Of a stretch of DNA of 64,000 nt, positions 10,300 through 20,475 are shown piece after piece (position 1 is the stretch's first letter; every line of letters begins with the position of its first letter). The stretch lies in assembly GCA_944548615.1 (NCBI GenBank), contig OX155963.1, forward strand, positions 25,925,336 to 25,989,335, read 5' to 3'. Both the position numbers and the translations under genes were made by a program. The DNA comes from Micropterix aruncella (taxonomy: Eukaryota > Arthropoda > Insecta > Lepidoptera > Micropterigidae). The notes beneath the pieces are model-generated. The model was given only the letters and a program-made list of their open reading frames with translations, was not told the origin of the DNA and made no database searches.

Positions 10300-10705
10300 G
10301 CAGTATTTATATATTGTATTAAATTATAAATATGTTTAAACCATATATCATTTATTATTTATTAAAATCGTATTTACGTATAGGCCATATTGTATTACCT
10401 ACAATGTATTATTCTTACAAATTTAGTGTTTTGATTTGTATTATAGTGTTATTTATTTATTATTATATATTATTCAATCTTAATTAAGTACATTCATTAA
10501 TTATAAAAATAAAAAGTTTTTTACGTTAATAAGGCTAATTTATACATAAGTTGTATTACTTATTTTAATTACTCTGACCCGCCTAGATACGGGACAGTTT
10601 AGTCCTAGTTAGGTGGGCAATGAGCATTAGCTGCATTTCGGTGTTCATTTTTTTTCGAATTACTTATAACATTGATAACAATGTGGCTAAATGTAGAAAA
10701 AATAA
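10300..10705 (+). mobile_element. LINE 3' UTR fragment with nested hairpin (type B)
   Basis: AT-rich DNA leads to a hairpin at 10578-10617: CCCGCCTA pairs with TAGGTGGG, and GGGAC pairs with GTCCT inside it. An AAATAAATAAATAA tail follows about 90 nt later. The order (hairpin, about 100 nt, AATA tail) matches unit A and the LINE ends at 22.0 and 23.4 kb, although the primary sequence differs. No coding part is preserved. Confidence 0.6.
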
Positions 10706-10769
10706 ATAAATAATGTATTAAACCTTTAAATAATTTTAAAAAATAATTTTGCTTGAAAACGTTTTGTAC

Positions 10770-10935
10770 CGAGCAAGTAGGTACTGTACCGTTTGCGAGA
10801 ATTTTGTACCGTTTTGCGTAGCCAACGTAATAAATGTGTTATAAACTCAAACTATAGGTTAGCTGATAGACATTGCCGTAAGGCAATAAACTCGCCTTTT
10901 TTATTTAAAATAAAGTTTTTTATTATTATTATTAG
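10770..10935 (+). mobile_element. LINE 3' UTR fragment with ATTGCC hairpin
   Basis: ATTGCC-GTAA-GGCAAT at 10872-10887 is followed by AACTCGCCTTTTT and a TTATTATTATTA tail. The same arrangement ends the LINE at 18960-19085 and occurs reversed at 33746-33875. Upstream coding sequence is missing, so this is a strongly truncated copy. Confidence 0.7.
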
Positions 10936-11300
10936 TATTTCAAGACCTACGACATCCATTGGGGGTTGATGCTCCTCCACATTCTACTAACGTTTAGGCG
11001 TGAAAGAACTTCAACTAACGACGAATCGTTCTCGGGCCGCCCTACGAAGGCAGTCACTAAAGAAATGGTTAAAAAACAAAAAAAAATGTTTTCGCGGATG
11101 GTCGTATCACGGTTTGTTATATTTATTTATTTATTTATTTATTCGTTACATAAACATTCGAACGCAATAGCACAAAAGAAATATAATGTACAATCCACAA
11201 AATACCGCTATATGCTTCTAAATTTAGGCATACATCTGTCTGAGCCCAGGCCAAATTGTGCATAAATTATATGTTAAAGTGCATAAAATTATTCCCAATG
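10936..11300. other. Unassigned sequence
   Basis: A frame starting near 10966 contains TFRRERTSTNDESFSGRPT, which could be a scrap of a mariner-type or LINE protein but is too short to assign. TTTATTTATTTATTT occurs at 11118-11140. Confidence 0.3.
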
Positions 11301-11400
11301 TGCCAAGTAAAGTGAAACCGAGCCCGCCTTGCTAGGCACTCCTGTGATAAGGCGAGCTCACTTCCTGAGTCTTATTGGAGTGCCACGGTTGTGTCAGCAA
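11301..11400 (+). repeat. Nested inverted repeats with pseudoknot layout
   Basis: GAGCCCGCCTT (11320-11330) pairs with AAGGCGAGCTC (11349-11359) with one mismatch. The loop contains GGCACTCC (11335-11342), which is complementary to GGAGTGCC (11377-11384). The two stems interleave, the layout of an H-type pseudoknot if transcribed. It is probably part of a retroelement 3' region. Confidence 0.5.
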
Positions 11401-12114
11401 AAAAAAAACAAATTAAATTTTATATATATTACCTAATAATTTTATCCGCAGATCATATCAAACATAATGCGATACCGTCATTTTGCCGTTCCGACGGTTG
11501 CCGTGCGCATTCCTACGAACTTCGTTTTTATTATTATATTGCTGAAGAAGTTAAGATTTCGATAGGTAGTGTGAATTTTACATGATGGCTATTTGGCTTG
11601 ACTAATTGTTCGCTCGGCTCTCGAAATTGTAAGAATAGAATATTTATCTACGTTAAATTCAGTGTTATTTTCGATTTTTTCGACTTTTAAAAAAAATACT
11701 TCCTCTCAACCCTTCACAGCCCTTCACAATCCTGTTGTCAAGGCAACTGATGCCAATTCGCAAATTGTCTAAATGTGGTTAATAACGTATTACTTTATAT
11801 ATTTAAAGGTCATCTACAAACATTAAGCAGTTTGAATAATTTATATGCGTTATAGTTACAAGAGACGGCAGTTATAAGAAATGCCACTCTATGATGATGA
11901 TGAATATAATAGGATTTGGTGTGTGAGGTGGCGCGACGCTCTCCGCCCAAGCTGCTCTCGGGGGCATTCGGACGAACGATGAAAAATGACCGCGCGAAAA
12001 TTGGCGGGATTTCGCGCAAGCCGCCATCCCGAATCTCCAAGCCCCAACAAAGCCGAGAGAAATAAACTGTCATCAGAAGTGGGCAAATACTCTCTTTATT
12101 ACGAGTAAAAGCGA
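11401..12114. other. Unassigned; GC-rich patch near 11930-12050
   Basis: The patch contains ggcgggatttcgcgcaagcc and has overlapping minus-strand frames without recognisable features. No repeat partner was found in this window. Confidence 0.35.
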
Positions 12115-13345
12115 TTGTGCTATCTACTTATTGATATTAGCAATTTATTGTTTGCTTGCCGGAATAAAATTATTATGTACTATTTGTATCGAGGTGTGAT
12201 AAATCTACTGGACCGAGATCTTATGATAAAGACCTTAGCATATACATTTTATAGTTTTCGTGGTCTTTCGTGTATCTCACCGTGTATGATGACTCACCTA
12301 GAAGAACTGAGCAAAAAATTAAGTAGCGCCACATTTGCCATAAAAAAAATCAAATTGTTATGTGGCTTTGAAGCTTCCAAATCTGTCTACATTGCCTATT
12401 TCCATTCCCTATTAAGTTATGGCCTCATGTTCTGGGGAATGGCGGCGAATGTTATAAGGATCTTTCGCCTACAAAAACGAGCGATTAGAAATCTGTTCTC
12501 AATATCTTCGCTAACATCTTGCAAGCAGGACTTCATCGAATCAGGTATCATGACTTTGTACGCCGCGTATATATACCTACCAAAACATCATGTATATGAG
12601 AAAAAATATCGAGACTAAATCAACTAACTCAAATATTCATTCGCATAATACGCGAAATAAAGAGGACTTGCGTCATTTTAAGGTGCGTCTGAGTAAGGTT
12701 CGGAATAGCTTTCTCTGCCAATCTTACTTATTCTACAACAAACTTCCATTACACATCAGGGGCCGTGGGGAGGTTCACTTTAAGAAAAAGGTACAGGGTA
12801 TTTTGACTAAAAACCCCATTTATAGCATTGAGGATTTCGACAATATCAATTTTTCGCAGCTCTATTGACCTACTTGACTATTATTATTCCTTATCCTTTC
12901 TATTATTGACTATTTTACAATTGCGTTTTTTTTTCTTCTTCTTCAAACTATTGGCTATTGACAATAATTATTATTACTGATTTGTTTGTATTTGTGTTTT
13001 TTCTTTAAAATATCTTCCCGTATGATAATTTGGGAAATTATCCAATATTTATTTGATTATTTAGTACTTAGGATTATATAGAAAATTTGATAGAAAAATT
13101 TACGAAATTACTTAAGAATTTTGATTGAAAATATTGGAAAATGTTGTTTCCTCTACATATATAACCTAGAAAATCTGCGCTTGGATGTTTAACGTCCATA
13201 CCTTGCAATACTGACGTTCATATGTTATACCTTAATAGGTATTTATTTAAATATTATACTTGTTATTTTCATTACTTTTGACTTAACCAAGTGTAGGAAC
13301 TCCTATCAACTGGTTTGAAATAAATAAATATAAAAAATAAATAAA
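12115..13345 (+). pseudogene. 5'-truncated LINE (Jockey-like), C-terminal half plus 3' UTR
   Basis: The first frame (12115-12618) contains LEELSKKLSSATFAIKKIK, YIAYFHSLLSYGLMFWG and LQKRAIRNLF. This is the post-RT region of Jockey-type ORF2 proteins (SKLSSA, then a YFHS-LSYG-FWG motif, then QKRAIR). A frameshift near 12590 moves to a second frame (12590-12868) with NIHSHNTRNKEDL, FYNKLPLHIR and a Y-IEDF ending. About 450 bp of AT-rich 3' UTR follows, ending in AAATAAATAAATATAAAAAATAAATAAAT at about 13318-13345. The reverse transcriptase and endonuclease are absent. It is inactive. Confidence 0.82.
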
Positions 13346-13429
13346 TTTAATTAAAAAAATATATCCTATAGGTGTGAAGGCATCCACTGAATACCGCGAC
13401 AAATACATATACACAAGGTCTAAATAAGT

Positions 13430-13890
13430 CATCATCATCATTCGGTAGACGTCCACTGTTTTGGACATAGGCCTCGCCCATAGAATGCCATGACGAGCGG
13501 TCTTGAGCCGCCTCCATCCATCTAATTCCTGCGACCTTGGCTATGTCATCGGTCTATCTTGTGGGGGGGCGTCCCACATTGCGTCTACTATACCGTTTCG
13601 TGGTCGCCATTCGAGATGTTAATTCTGCGAAGCTGTATGGCCTGCCCATTTCCATTTCAAGTTGGCAATTTTACAAGCTATTCCAATGACCTTGGTTCTC
13701 TGCGGATTTCCTTAGTTCGGATCCTATCACGCAGTGAAACTCCAAGCATTGCTCTCTCTATGGCTAGTTGCGCGACTTTGAGCTTGTGTATGAGGCCAAT
13801 AGTTAGCGACCACGTCTCAGTGCCATATGTCATCACTGGCAACACGCACTGATTATATACGTCTTGAGGCTTTGCGGTATTTGTGACTCA
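13430..13890 (-). pseudogene. RTE-type LINE C-terminal fragment and tail
   Basis: Read on the minus strand, the sequence gives pieces such as CVLPVMTYG, IERAMLGVSLRDRIR, VGRPPTR, GIRWMEAAQDR and GEAYVQ. It then reaches the insect RTE end: GGACGTCTACCGAATGATGATGATG (13430-13455). Stops and frameshifts interrupt it. The fragment is the last 150 or so residues of the ORF2 protein, after the reverse transcriptase, with the GATGAT tail at its low-coordinate end. It abuts the end of the preceding LINE in opposite orientation. Confidence 0.85.
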
Positions 13891-13943
13891 CTACGATATT
13901 ATGCTCACTTAATAAAATACGATGTTACCTAATCATTTTAATT

Positions 13944-14030
13944 TTTGATTTTGGAGTTTACTCCATAGAATCGATTTCATTTAAAGCCCCCGGTACGCCA
14001 ATTTGATAGGTAGTAAAATCTAAAAGTTAA
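13944..14030 (+). repeat. Direct repeat, copy 1 (partner at 14519)
   Basis: TTGGAGTTTACTCC, ATTTAAAGCC, CGGTACG and ATTTGAT recur in the same order and spacing at 14519-14583, then continue past a foldback insertion at 14731-14760 (GTAGTAAA, GTTAACAA). An ~85-bp interspersed repeat of unknown class. Confidence 0.65.
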
Positions 14031-14518
14031 CAACAGTAAAGTTCGAAAATTGAAAAAAAATAACAATACACAACACGAGACCAAAACTTCGATGAAATTT
14101 GCCAGCTTCCAAGCCATCCCATACTGACCATACATTTGTCTAATGATGAAATGAGACGGACATGAAATCAGCAGATTGCAATTTGAAACGAAGACTGCGC
14201 GACCTGGATAGAAAATTGTGCAGCAAGGACTGCGCGCGTCTCTTTCGCACTCACGCGAGAAAGACATAGAGAGCTGTGTTGTTTAAATCGCTGATACCGG
14301 AGTCTAGAACGACGAATGTTGAAATGACGCACAAATAGAAATGTCAGGTGTGATGTCGGGCAGGTTGCTGTTTTACCGACGTATTTCGAGGGCCGCTCGA
14401 TAGATGGCGACAGTATGTTCTATCCAAATCGAATAATAAAGCATGACATTATAATGTTATAATAGTAATATTGTAGTAATAATGTTATAATAGTAATATA
14501 ATAGTAATATAAAAATTT
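14031..14518. other. Unassigned; short AT microsatellite
   Basis: Bases 14445-14515 are a degenerate repeat of TAATGTTATAATAGTAATAT. The rest (including a minus-strand frame 13977-14267) has no recognisable gene. Confidence 0.4.
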
Positions 14519-14760
14519 TTTGGAGTTTGCTCCTTGAGAATCGGATTTTATTTAAAGCCTTCGGTACGACCATTTGATGAGTATAAAATCGAAGACAATC
14601 GCGGTTGTTTGACATTATAAATAGGATAGAAAACGGTCAGTCTACCCTGGACAACGGCGGCTGCAATGTCACCGAGACGTCGGGCGCTACAAATTTCACG
14701 CGGTAAATTCGTTTTCTATCCTATTTATAATTTGATGAGTAGTAAACTCTAGCGTTAACA
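14519..14760 (+). repeat. Direct repeat, copy 2, split by a foldback insertion
   Basis: It has the same order of blocks as 13944-14030. The foldback at 14584-14729 splits it, and the 12-bp sequence ATTTGATGAGTA is duplicated on each side (14572-14583 and 14730-14741). Confidence 0.65.
14584..14729. mobile_element. Foldback family element, deleted form (146 bp)
   Basis: Flanked by a 12-bp direct repeat, it contains TTATAAATAGGATAGAAAAC near 14615 and its reverse complement at 14711-14730. Between them is half of the foldback seen complete at 32005-32245, including CTACCCTGGACAACGG and the stem-loop ending in GAGACGTCGGG (GAAACGTCGGG in other copies). The second half is missing. Confidence 0.75.
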
Positions 14761-15120
14761 AGAAGAGTTATGTTTTATAAATGAATGAATGTTAGCGCCA
14801 TCTAAGCAAAATATTTCAAAACTAATTAACTTTTTGTAACATAGTAATATACGTTCAATGAATCAATCAAGCAAGACATTTTTTATGAATAAAAGTATAT
14901 ACATGCTTTCAGTATATTAAGTCGCGAGTCGGAACTAACACGCACACTTTTTTTATATAACTTTAGTCTGATTTAGAGGGTTGGCCGCTTATGAAACGCC
15001 CGGGCCGGTTTTAAGTCCCAGTCCGGCACTGATTACAAGCACCTCAATTAATAAATTGTCATCTTCGTCATCATCTTCCGGAGTCAATAACCCAATCCCC
15101 GGTGACACATCACAATGTCT
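14761..15120. other. Unassigned sequence
   Basis: A frame from 14981 is rich in Ser, but part of it is low complexity (tcatcttcgtcatcatcttc). I see no recognised gene. Confidence 0.35.
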
Positions 15121-15129
15121 CAATGCACG

Positions 15130-15270
15130 TAGGTACCAACCTGATAAAAAAAAACAAATCCACAAAGCGTACGTGATGCGTCAAATTGGTCCTAGGGTTC
15201 TAAATACAAAAATGTGTAACAAATTCATCTATTGTGTAAAAAAAATACTGGTATATATAACAGAAAACAA
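15130..15270 (+). repeat. Coding-like direct repeat, copy 1 (partner at 15730)
   Basis: The reading frame has VLNTKMCNKFIYCVKKI. Copy 2 has ILNTKKNNKLVYCIKEI at the same offset from a shared AAGCGTACG.GATRCGT motif. Changes such as Val/Ile, Ile/Val and Lys/Glu are conservative, so this may descend from duplicated coding sequence. The family is unknown. Confidence 0.4.
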
Positions 15271-15496
15271 AAGATTTATTTTTATGAAGGAAGCATGCTT
15301 TGGGTTGTATTGTATTGTATTTATTGGTCTCATCAGGTACGAATTATACTCTCAAGACAAGTCATAGACATACATACATTTGTTTTGGTTCAAGACTCTA
15401 CCGGATTTATCCAAGTCGATACGTCAATAATAAATAAGTAGGTACACATTTTAATTAAAGACCATAGAAAGCAAATAATTTTGGGATGTAAGTAAT
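15271..15496. other. Unassigned sequence
   Basis: No feature was recognised between the two coding-like repeats and the tandem array. Confidence 0.4.
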
Positions 15497-15600
15497 ATAA
15501 TGACTTAGAACATACACTGACTTAGAACATACACTAACATGACATAGAACATAGACTAATATAACTTAGAACATCCACTAATATGACTTCGGACATGAAA
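15497..15600 (+). repeat. Tandem repeat, ~25-bp unit, about five copies
   Basis: Variants of ATGACTTAGAACATACACTA follow one another with point changes (aacatacactgactta, aacatacactaacatga, aacatagactaatataa, aacatccactaatatga). Confidence 0.7.
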
Positions 15601-15601
15601 C

Positions 15602-15865
15602 ATGAAACGCATACACAAAATCTTGAAATTTAACCGCCCTACCTATACGAACGTACGTGATACGTCCATTATATTATCGCCCAAACGCAACAAGCCATAT
15701 CAAGTACGTTCGAATAAAAAAATTCTAAATAAAAAAAACACAAACCCACGAAGCGTACGAGATACGTTAATTGTTCCTATGATTTTAAATACAAAAAAGA
15801 ATAATAAATTGGTATATTGTATAAAAGAAATTGCCTGGTCTATTGTAAACAAGAATTGTTATTAA
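15602..15865 (+). repeat. Coding-like direct repeat, copy 2
   Basis: An 87-codon open frame. Its second half parallels 15130-15270 (see that entry). It also has two VRDT blocks (NVRDTSIIL and SVRDTLIVP), hinting at an internal repeat. I recognise no domain, and a chance frame in a repeat remains possible. Confidence 0.3.
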
Positions 15866-16200
15866 GAAATCTAATGAAATAACCCAACGATTTTTTACTT
15901 ACTTTTTGAATAATAACCCAAAGGTAGGGTGGTTAATGTGCAGGTAATGCATAGGTAACTTTATAATTATTACTCCTGATAAAGTTATCTATATATTGTA
16001 GTTTTTTACCCATGTGCGATTTCGCATACAAACTACTGACATAGCGAAACTCGTCTTTCGAGTGTCGGTAATGCAGATGTCCTGAGGCGGTCGTCGTCGG
16101 TGACAAGTCAAGAGCCGCTCTCGTTATGTCCCACCGAGCAATGTCTCTATTCGCGACGCGACATAAACTACGAGAATATGCACAACGCCAGCTCCGCATC
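15866..16200. other. Unassigned sequence
   Basis: AT-rich, then a GC-richer patch at 16060-16200. The minus-strand frames there look like chance. Confidence 0.4.
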
Positions 16201-16205
16201 TAAGA

Positions 16206-16465
16206 ATGACAAAACGGGACTCTGGCCCCGGGCGGCAATTTAACAGGGGCGCCAAGTTCAGGTTTTTGAAAAAAAAACGTTTTCCACTAAAGCGCCTAGC
16301 ATCCAATGCGCGTCGCATGATCTATTGTTCATTCGTTGTTGAAAAGCATCTTAAGTTGATTTTTGAACGCGTGCACAGTTTGTGTAATGTGTCTGCCAAG
16401 GAAATTCCCGTCGCTCCTATAAAAAATCCTCTTCACAGACAGAAGGGGACCTCTATATTAATGTA
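16206..16465 (+). repeat. Family K repeat (copy 1), conserved open frame
   Basis: It shares about 240 bp with the reverse strand of 22629-22870, starting near CCCCGGGCGGC and ending CACAGACAGAAGGGG. Both copies keep one frame open, with LKRLAS.ARR, IFER and HRQKG in common. This suggests descent from an exon or element protein. The function is unknown. Confidence 0.55.
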
Positions 16466-16604
16466 ACACATAAGGAAAAAAAATACGTGTGGCACTCGGG
16501 GACTGCCGCGGTAAAGCTATTGCATAGCATTTTTAACAACTTATGCTATTATAATTATTTATTTATTTTATTTATTTTATTTTTTCTGATATCAGATAAC
16601 TGCG
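16466..16604. other. Short repeat motif GCTATTGCATAGC
   Basis: CCGCGGTAAAGCTATTGCATAGC at 16506-16528 is mirrored by CCGCGATAAAAGCTATGCAATAGC at 17057-17080. The pair may be the ends of a larger inverted-repeat unit containing the palindrome at 16605. Confidence 0.35.
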
Positions 16605-16695
16605 CTCTATCGGAAAACGTTGACATTATTCCGAATCAATTGCGGCTGCGGTAGCAAATGATTCGGAATAATTTAAACGTCTTCCGATAGAGCGC
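16605..16695. repeat. Palindromic element, ~37-bp arms
   Basis: GCGCTCTATCGGAA, ACGT and ATTATTCCGAATCA on the left are answered by TGATTCGGAATAAT, ACGT and TTCCGATAGAGCGC on the right, around a centre of about 20 nt. This is a short foldback or MITE without coding capacity. Confidence 0.75.
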
Positions 16696-17537
16696 CGCGC
16701 ACGAATTTTTTATTCGATAAAGCAAAAAAAACTGATTATTCGAAAAAAAATCGTAGATAAAAAGATAAATAATTAAATTATCTTTAAAATGGTGCAGGTT
16801 TCATAATAATACGCCAGATAGTATTTGCGTAGTAGTCGTTTTTGTGTTCGGTTAGACCTAATTTCACAAATTTATTACACTATGTAATATAAACAAAATC
16901 TAAAATATTCAAAGCTATGAATATGAGGAAAATGTTCTTGTTTAACATATATTTTTTTCGAATCGTAAGCAGTACTCGTTTAGACGTAATTATCAGTTTA
17001 AAATCATTAATTTTCGTTAAGAAATTTCTTCATTCGGGCGCCGCGCTGGCCTAGGCCCGCGATAAAAGCTATGCAATAGCTTAAAAATTGATAATAAAGA
17101 GTGCTTTATTTAAGGTTTCTTATTCCCCGGCCACAAATTAATCTCAAATGCTGGAGGGTGGGGGGGGGGGGGGGGCGCCAATGTCGTTTTTGCCCCGGCT
17201 CGGAAAAATCGTAGATCCGAATCTGCACAACGCACGTCATTTCATAACTAAAGATAAACCCTAAGAAACGCAATTCGAATTCGCCGAGTGCGGTATTGCC
17301 ACCCCCGCACGAAGTAATGTAGTCCAATATCATTTTCACATCACTTTTAAAAACGGACATTGTTGTAAATGAGAGCGGGTCTGAACAACCTCGCCCGCTC
17401 ACCAGTCTTGAATAAACCATTCGCCAGATAACAACTCCGCCTCGTCCTCTCCACGACGCCTTCGGTAAGACCGCCATCGGTATTTACACCAAACATCGCA
17501 AACAGTGGTCATCAACGCCCTACGCTGAACACAAGAC
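16696..17537. other. Unassigned; 16-base G tract
   Basis: AT-rich to 17040, then mixed. Bases 17160-17175 are 16 consecutive G. No reverse transcriptase sequence is readable before 17538, although the next LINE may begin within this stretch. Confidence 0.4.
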
Positions 17538-19085
17538 TTGCTTGTTGCACGGCTACAAACTCTCAACTGTTCGCAAACCGTTATTAATTGGTTCAGCTCC
17601 TATCTCAGAGCCAGGCAACAGCGTAAAAAAGTATTCGATCGATCATCCGAATGGGTTAATCTAACAGCTGGAGTTTCACAAGGTGCAGTTCTGTCCCCGC
17701 TTCTTTTCTCAATTTTTATAAATCCTATCTCCAACCAACCAAGTTCGTGGACATACTCATCTGTATGCAGATGATGTTCAAATATATAATCATTTCTCTC
17801 CCGAAAACATCAATGCCTCGATCGCCATCATGAACTCTGATCTTCAGGCCATTTGTGAATGGTGTGCGCTAAAGGGTCTACTAATCAACCCTTTGAAATC
17901 CCAGGCTATACTCATTAGAGGTCGTAAATTGCTCTCCAGAGTAAATGTAAAATCCCTTCCGCTTTTAAAACTGAACGATATCACCATACCATTGTAGCAA
18001 AAAGTGAAAGATCTTGGTCTAATTATCGATGAACATTTCTCTTGGCAACCACACGTGGACGAGGTAAGTCGTAAAATATTTGCTAGTTTCACCCTTTACA
18101 AACACTCAGAAGATTTCTTCCTATGGACACAAAAAAATCTCTTGCACAGTCTCTCCTCTTACCTTTCCTTGACTATGCAGATGTGGCTTATCTCGATTTA
18201 TCAGAGGAACTGCTCAACAAACTTGAACGTTTGCAAAATGTATTTATACGATTCATCTTCGGTCTACGTAAGTATGATCACGTGTCCGACTATAGGGCAC
18301 AGTTAAAGTGGTTTCCAGTACGCCAAAAAAGAAATGTTCATATACTTGCTCTCCTACATCGTGTACTCTCCCAATTAACACCATCCTATCTCCACGAGCT
18401 TTTTGAACCACTAAGTTCCCACGGTCTCGTACTTCGGTCAGCCTCTGACAGTTTATTAAAAATTCCGAGTCATAATAGTGATTTCTATTCCTATTCTTTC
18501 TGTGTCCATGGTGCAAGACTCTGGAAAGATCTCCCAGCAAATATACGAAACTCGCCCTCTTTACCATCGTTTAACCCCTAGAGCCCCAATTGGCCGATAT
18601 CGGCCACAACACAATTCAGCGTGACGGCCCCATTTTAATTTAATTTGTTTTATTATGTTATTATGTTTTATTTTAATTATGGGTACAACAGTGGTTTGGC
18701 AGTAATTAATGTTTTGGTGAGACAGTGTCATAATTCATTTTTTTTTACTAATTTTTAGTAAAAATTTTTGGGACATCAACTTGTCAATCGGCTGAGGGGC
18801 CGAGGCCTGAAGGGTTAAGACTCACCTTAAGGATTACTACCTTTCTAAGAAGTAACCAGTTCTTCCCTTTCTCTCCTGTTCCTCTCCCAATTTCCTCTCC
18901 TCGGGCATTATTAGTTTTAAATTCTTCCACTTGTCTGTATGCTATGGAATAATCTTTATTTTCACAATGCGCGTATGTACCACAGTGTTTAGGTTAGTTG
19001 TAAGACATTGCCATGTGGCAATAAGCTCGCCTTTTTGTATACGAATTAAGTGCAAATAAAGAGTTTATTATTTTTATTATTATTA
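17538..19085 (+). pseudogene. LINE relic with YADD reverse transcriptase
   Basis: The best-preserved retrotransposon in the window. Its first frame has VINWFSSYLRARQQR and AGVSQGAVLSPLLFSIFI, the RT segment before the catalytic box. After a frameshift near 17735 comes YADDVQIY (catalytic YADD at 17764-17775), then KVKDLGLIIDEHFSW. An in-frame stop lies at about 17995 and a further shift near 18110. The last frame (18123-18581) reads through FLDYADVAYLDL, LERLQNVFIRFIFG, HSFCVHGARLWKDLP-type sequence to a TTAA element at 18575. The frame resumes after it and stops at 18849-18851. The 3' UTR ends with the ATTGCC hairpin (19007-19022) and an (ATT)n tail. The order fits Jockey/CR1-like LINEs. The endonuclease and ORF1 are missing, so it is inactive. 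Confidence 0.88.
18575..18814. mobile_element. TTAA-flanked MITE (piggyBac-type), 240 bp
   Basis: TTAA occurs at 18571-18574 and 18815-18818. The ends are CCCCTAGAGCCCC... and ...GGCCTGAAGGG, short imperfect TIRs. Removing the element with one TTAA rejoins the LINE reading frame exactly (…LPSF, then KTHLKDYYLSKK and stop). TTAA duplication and clean joining are hallmarks of the piggyBac superfamily. There is no transposase gene. Confidence 0.85.
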
Positions 19086-19089
19086 AAGA

Positions 19090-20264
19090 GCCACACGGTC
19101 GCGATAAGGTGGTAACCAGACGGTAAGTTGTGGTTTTGAAATTACCCCCATATATTAATTCGCCACATAATAACCTCGAGTATACGTGCGACTATTCCTG
19201 CGACTACAAAGTAGAGTATCAGTTTTGGCGGGTAGTAGAATGAAAGAGGAGAGCGGGTTGAAAGAAAAATCGTTTCACATTTAGGGTAATCCCCCTTGCC
19301 GCCGCCAAATTTGAAGCTATACCTCCCCGGAGGCGCGGAAACTCGTTATGTCGGCATTACGAGATCAACGCCAGTAACGCCCGCGACACTCGCGCCATCT
19401 AGATGCGATATCAAACACGGACAACCTTACCATAATAAGCGATACCGTCAAATGGAATACAAACACTATGTTGGACTCTTTCGCAATTGAAGAATTAAAT
19501 TGCACAAGCGAACTTATAGTTTTTCATGATCGTCACAGCTACATTCAAACCTCTTTTCCGTCCACAAGGGCTCGTGTAGGGACTTAGCAACGATGCGAAG
19601 AATATTAAATGACAATGTATAATTCTCAGTATAACATGCAATTTTGTGTTCACACAGTAATGACTCTAATATAATTCAAGGAATCGTTTAATTCGCATCT
19701 TTTATATTTAGCAGTATTTTATTGACGTATTGTAAGCCCACTATCTGGATTATATTACACGGTTTACTAGTGTACATAAAGAGCTCAATGTAATTAATCA
19801 ATTCACTTCGGTCACTTCTGTCACATCTGTCAACATACTCAACTGGTAAGTCGCTCTCTCTCTATCATTAACGTATCAGTCGCTCTCTCTCTTTCATTAA
19901 AACTGTTCAAAAATTCATACTGTGTTTCTCTTTCTCTCATACGTCGAGGTGCAAGGATGACAGGTCGAGAGCTAAGAACTCCTTATCTACACTCAATCAT
20001 CTACGGCCACGTCCAGAGTTACTATACTTACACCAACCAATGAAATACCATATACCAATTAAAGGTAATAAAACAGCGGATATAAAGAAGATTGCGGATT
20101 ATATTTCAGAAGAACACCGAAAGTTTTATAAATATATTACCTGATGTTTATGATACCTAATCATTATGATAATAACTAACATACATAACTAACATAAATA
20201 TGACTAACGTAATTCTAAAAAAACCGACTGAAAACAAAATAATCAGATACGGCCATATCAGCGT
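19090..20264. other. Unassigned intergenic sequence
   Basis: It includes CTCTCTCTC-rich patches at 19854-19895. The frame 19296-19490 has no recognisable features, and no repeat partner was seen. Confidence 0.4.
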
Positions 20265-20475
20265 ATTGTCGATCTATATGTGAGGCCTCCGCGGTCGATC
20301 TATATGTGCGACGTGCTGTCCATGGGATTCCTAGCATTTTACGCCAACACCACATCTCCAGTGCATCGATTTTGGTGCGTATCCGAGCCTTCAGGGTCCT
20401 TGTCTCCGATGCTTAGAGAAATATCGATTAAACCAGAGCTCGAACCAGCCTGACCTTAGTCCGCTTACTTATACC
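20265..20475 (-). pseudogene. RTE-like LINE fragment
   Basis: The minus strand reads TLKARIRTKIDALEMWCWRK, then MLGIPWTARRT, the stretch just after the RT domain in RTE-type elements (typically DA-EMWCWR-ML-I-WT--RTN). The sequence then degenerates, with GGTCGATCTATATGTG occurring twice (20268-20287 and 20293-20310). No other part of the element is nearby. Confidence 0.75.
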
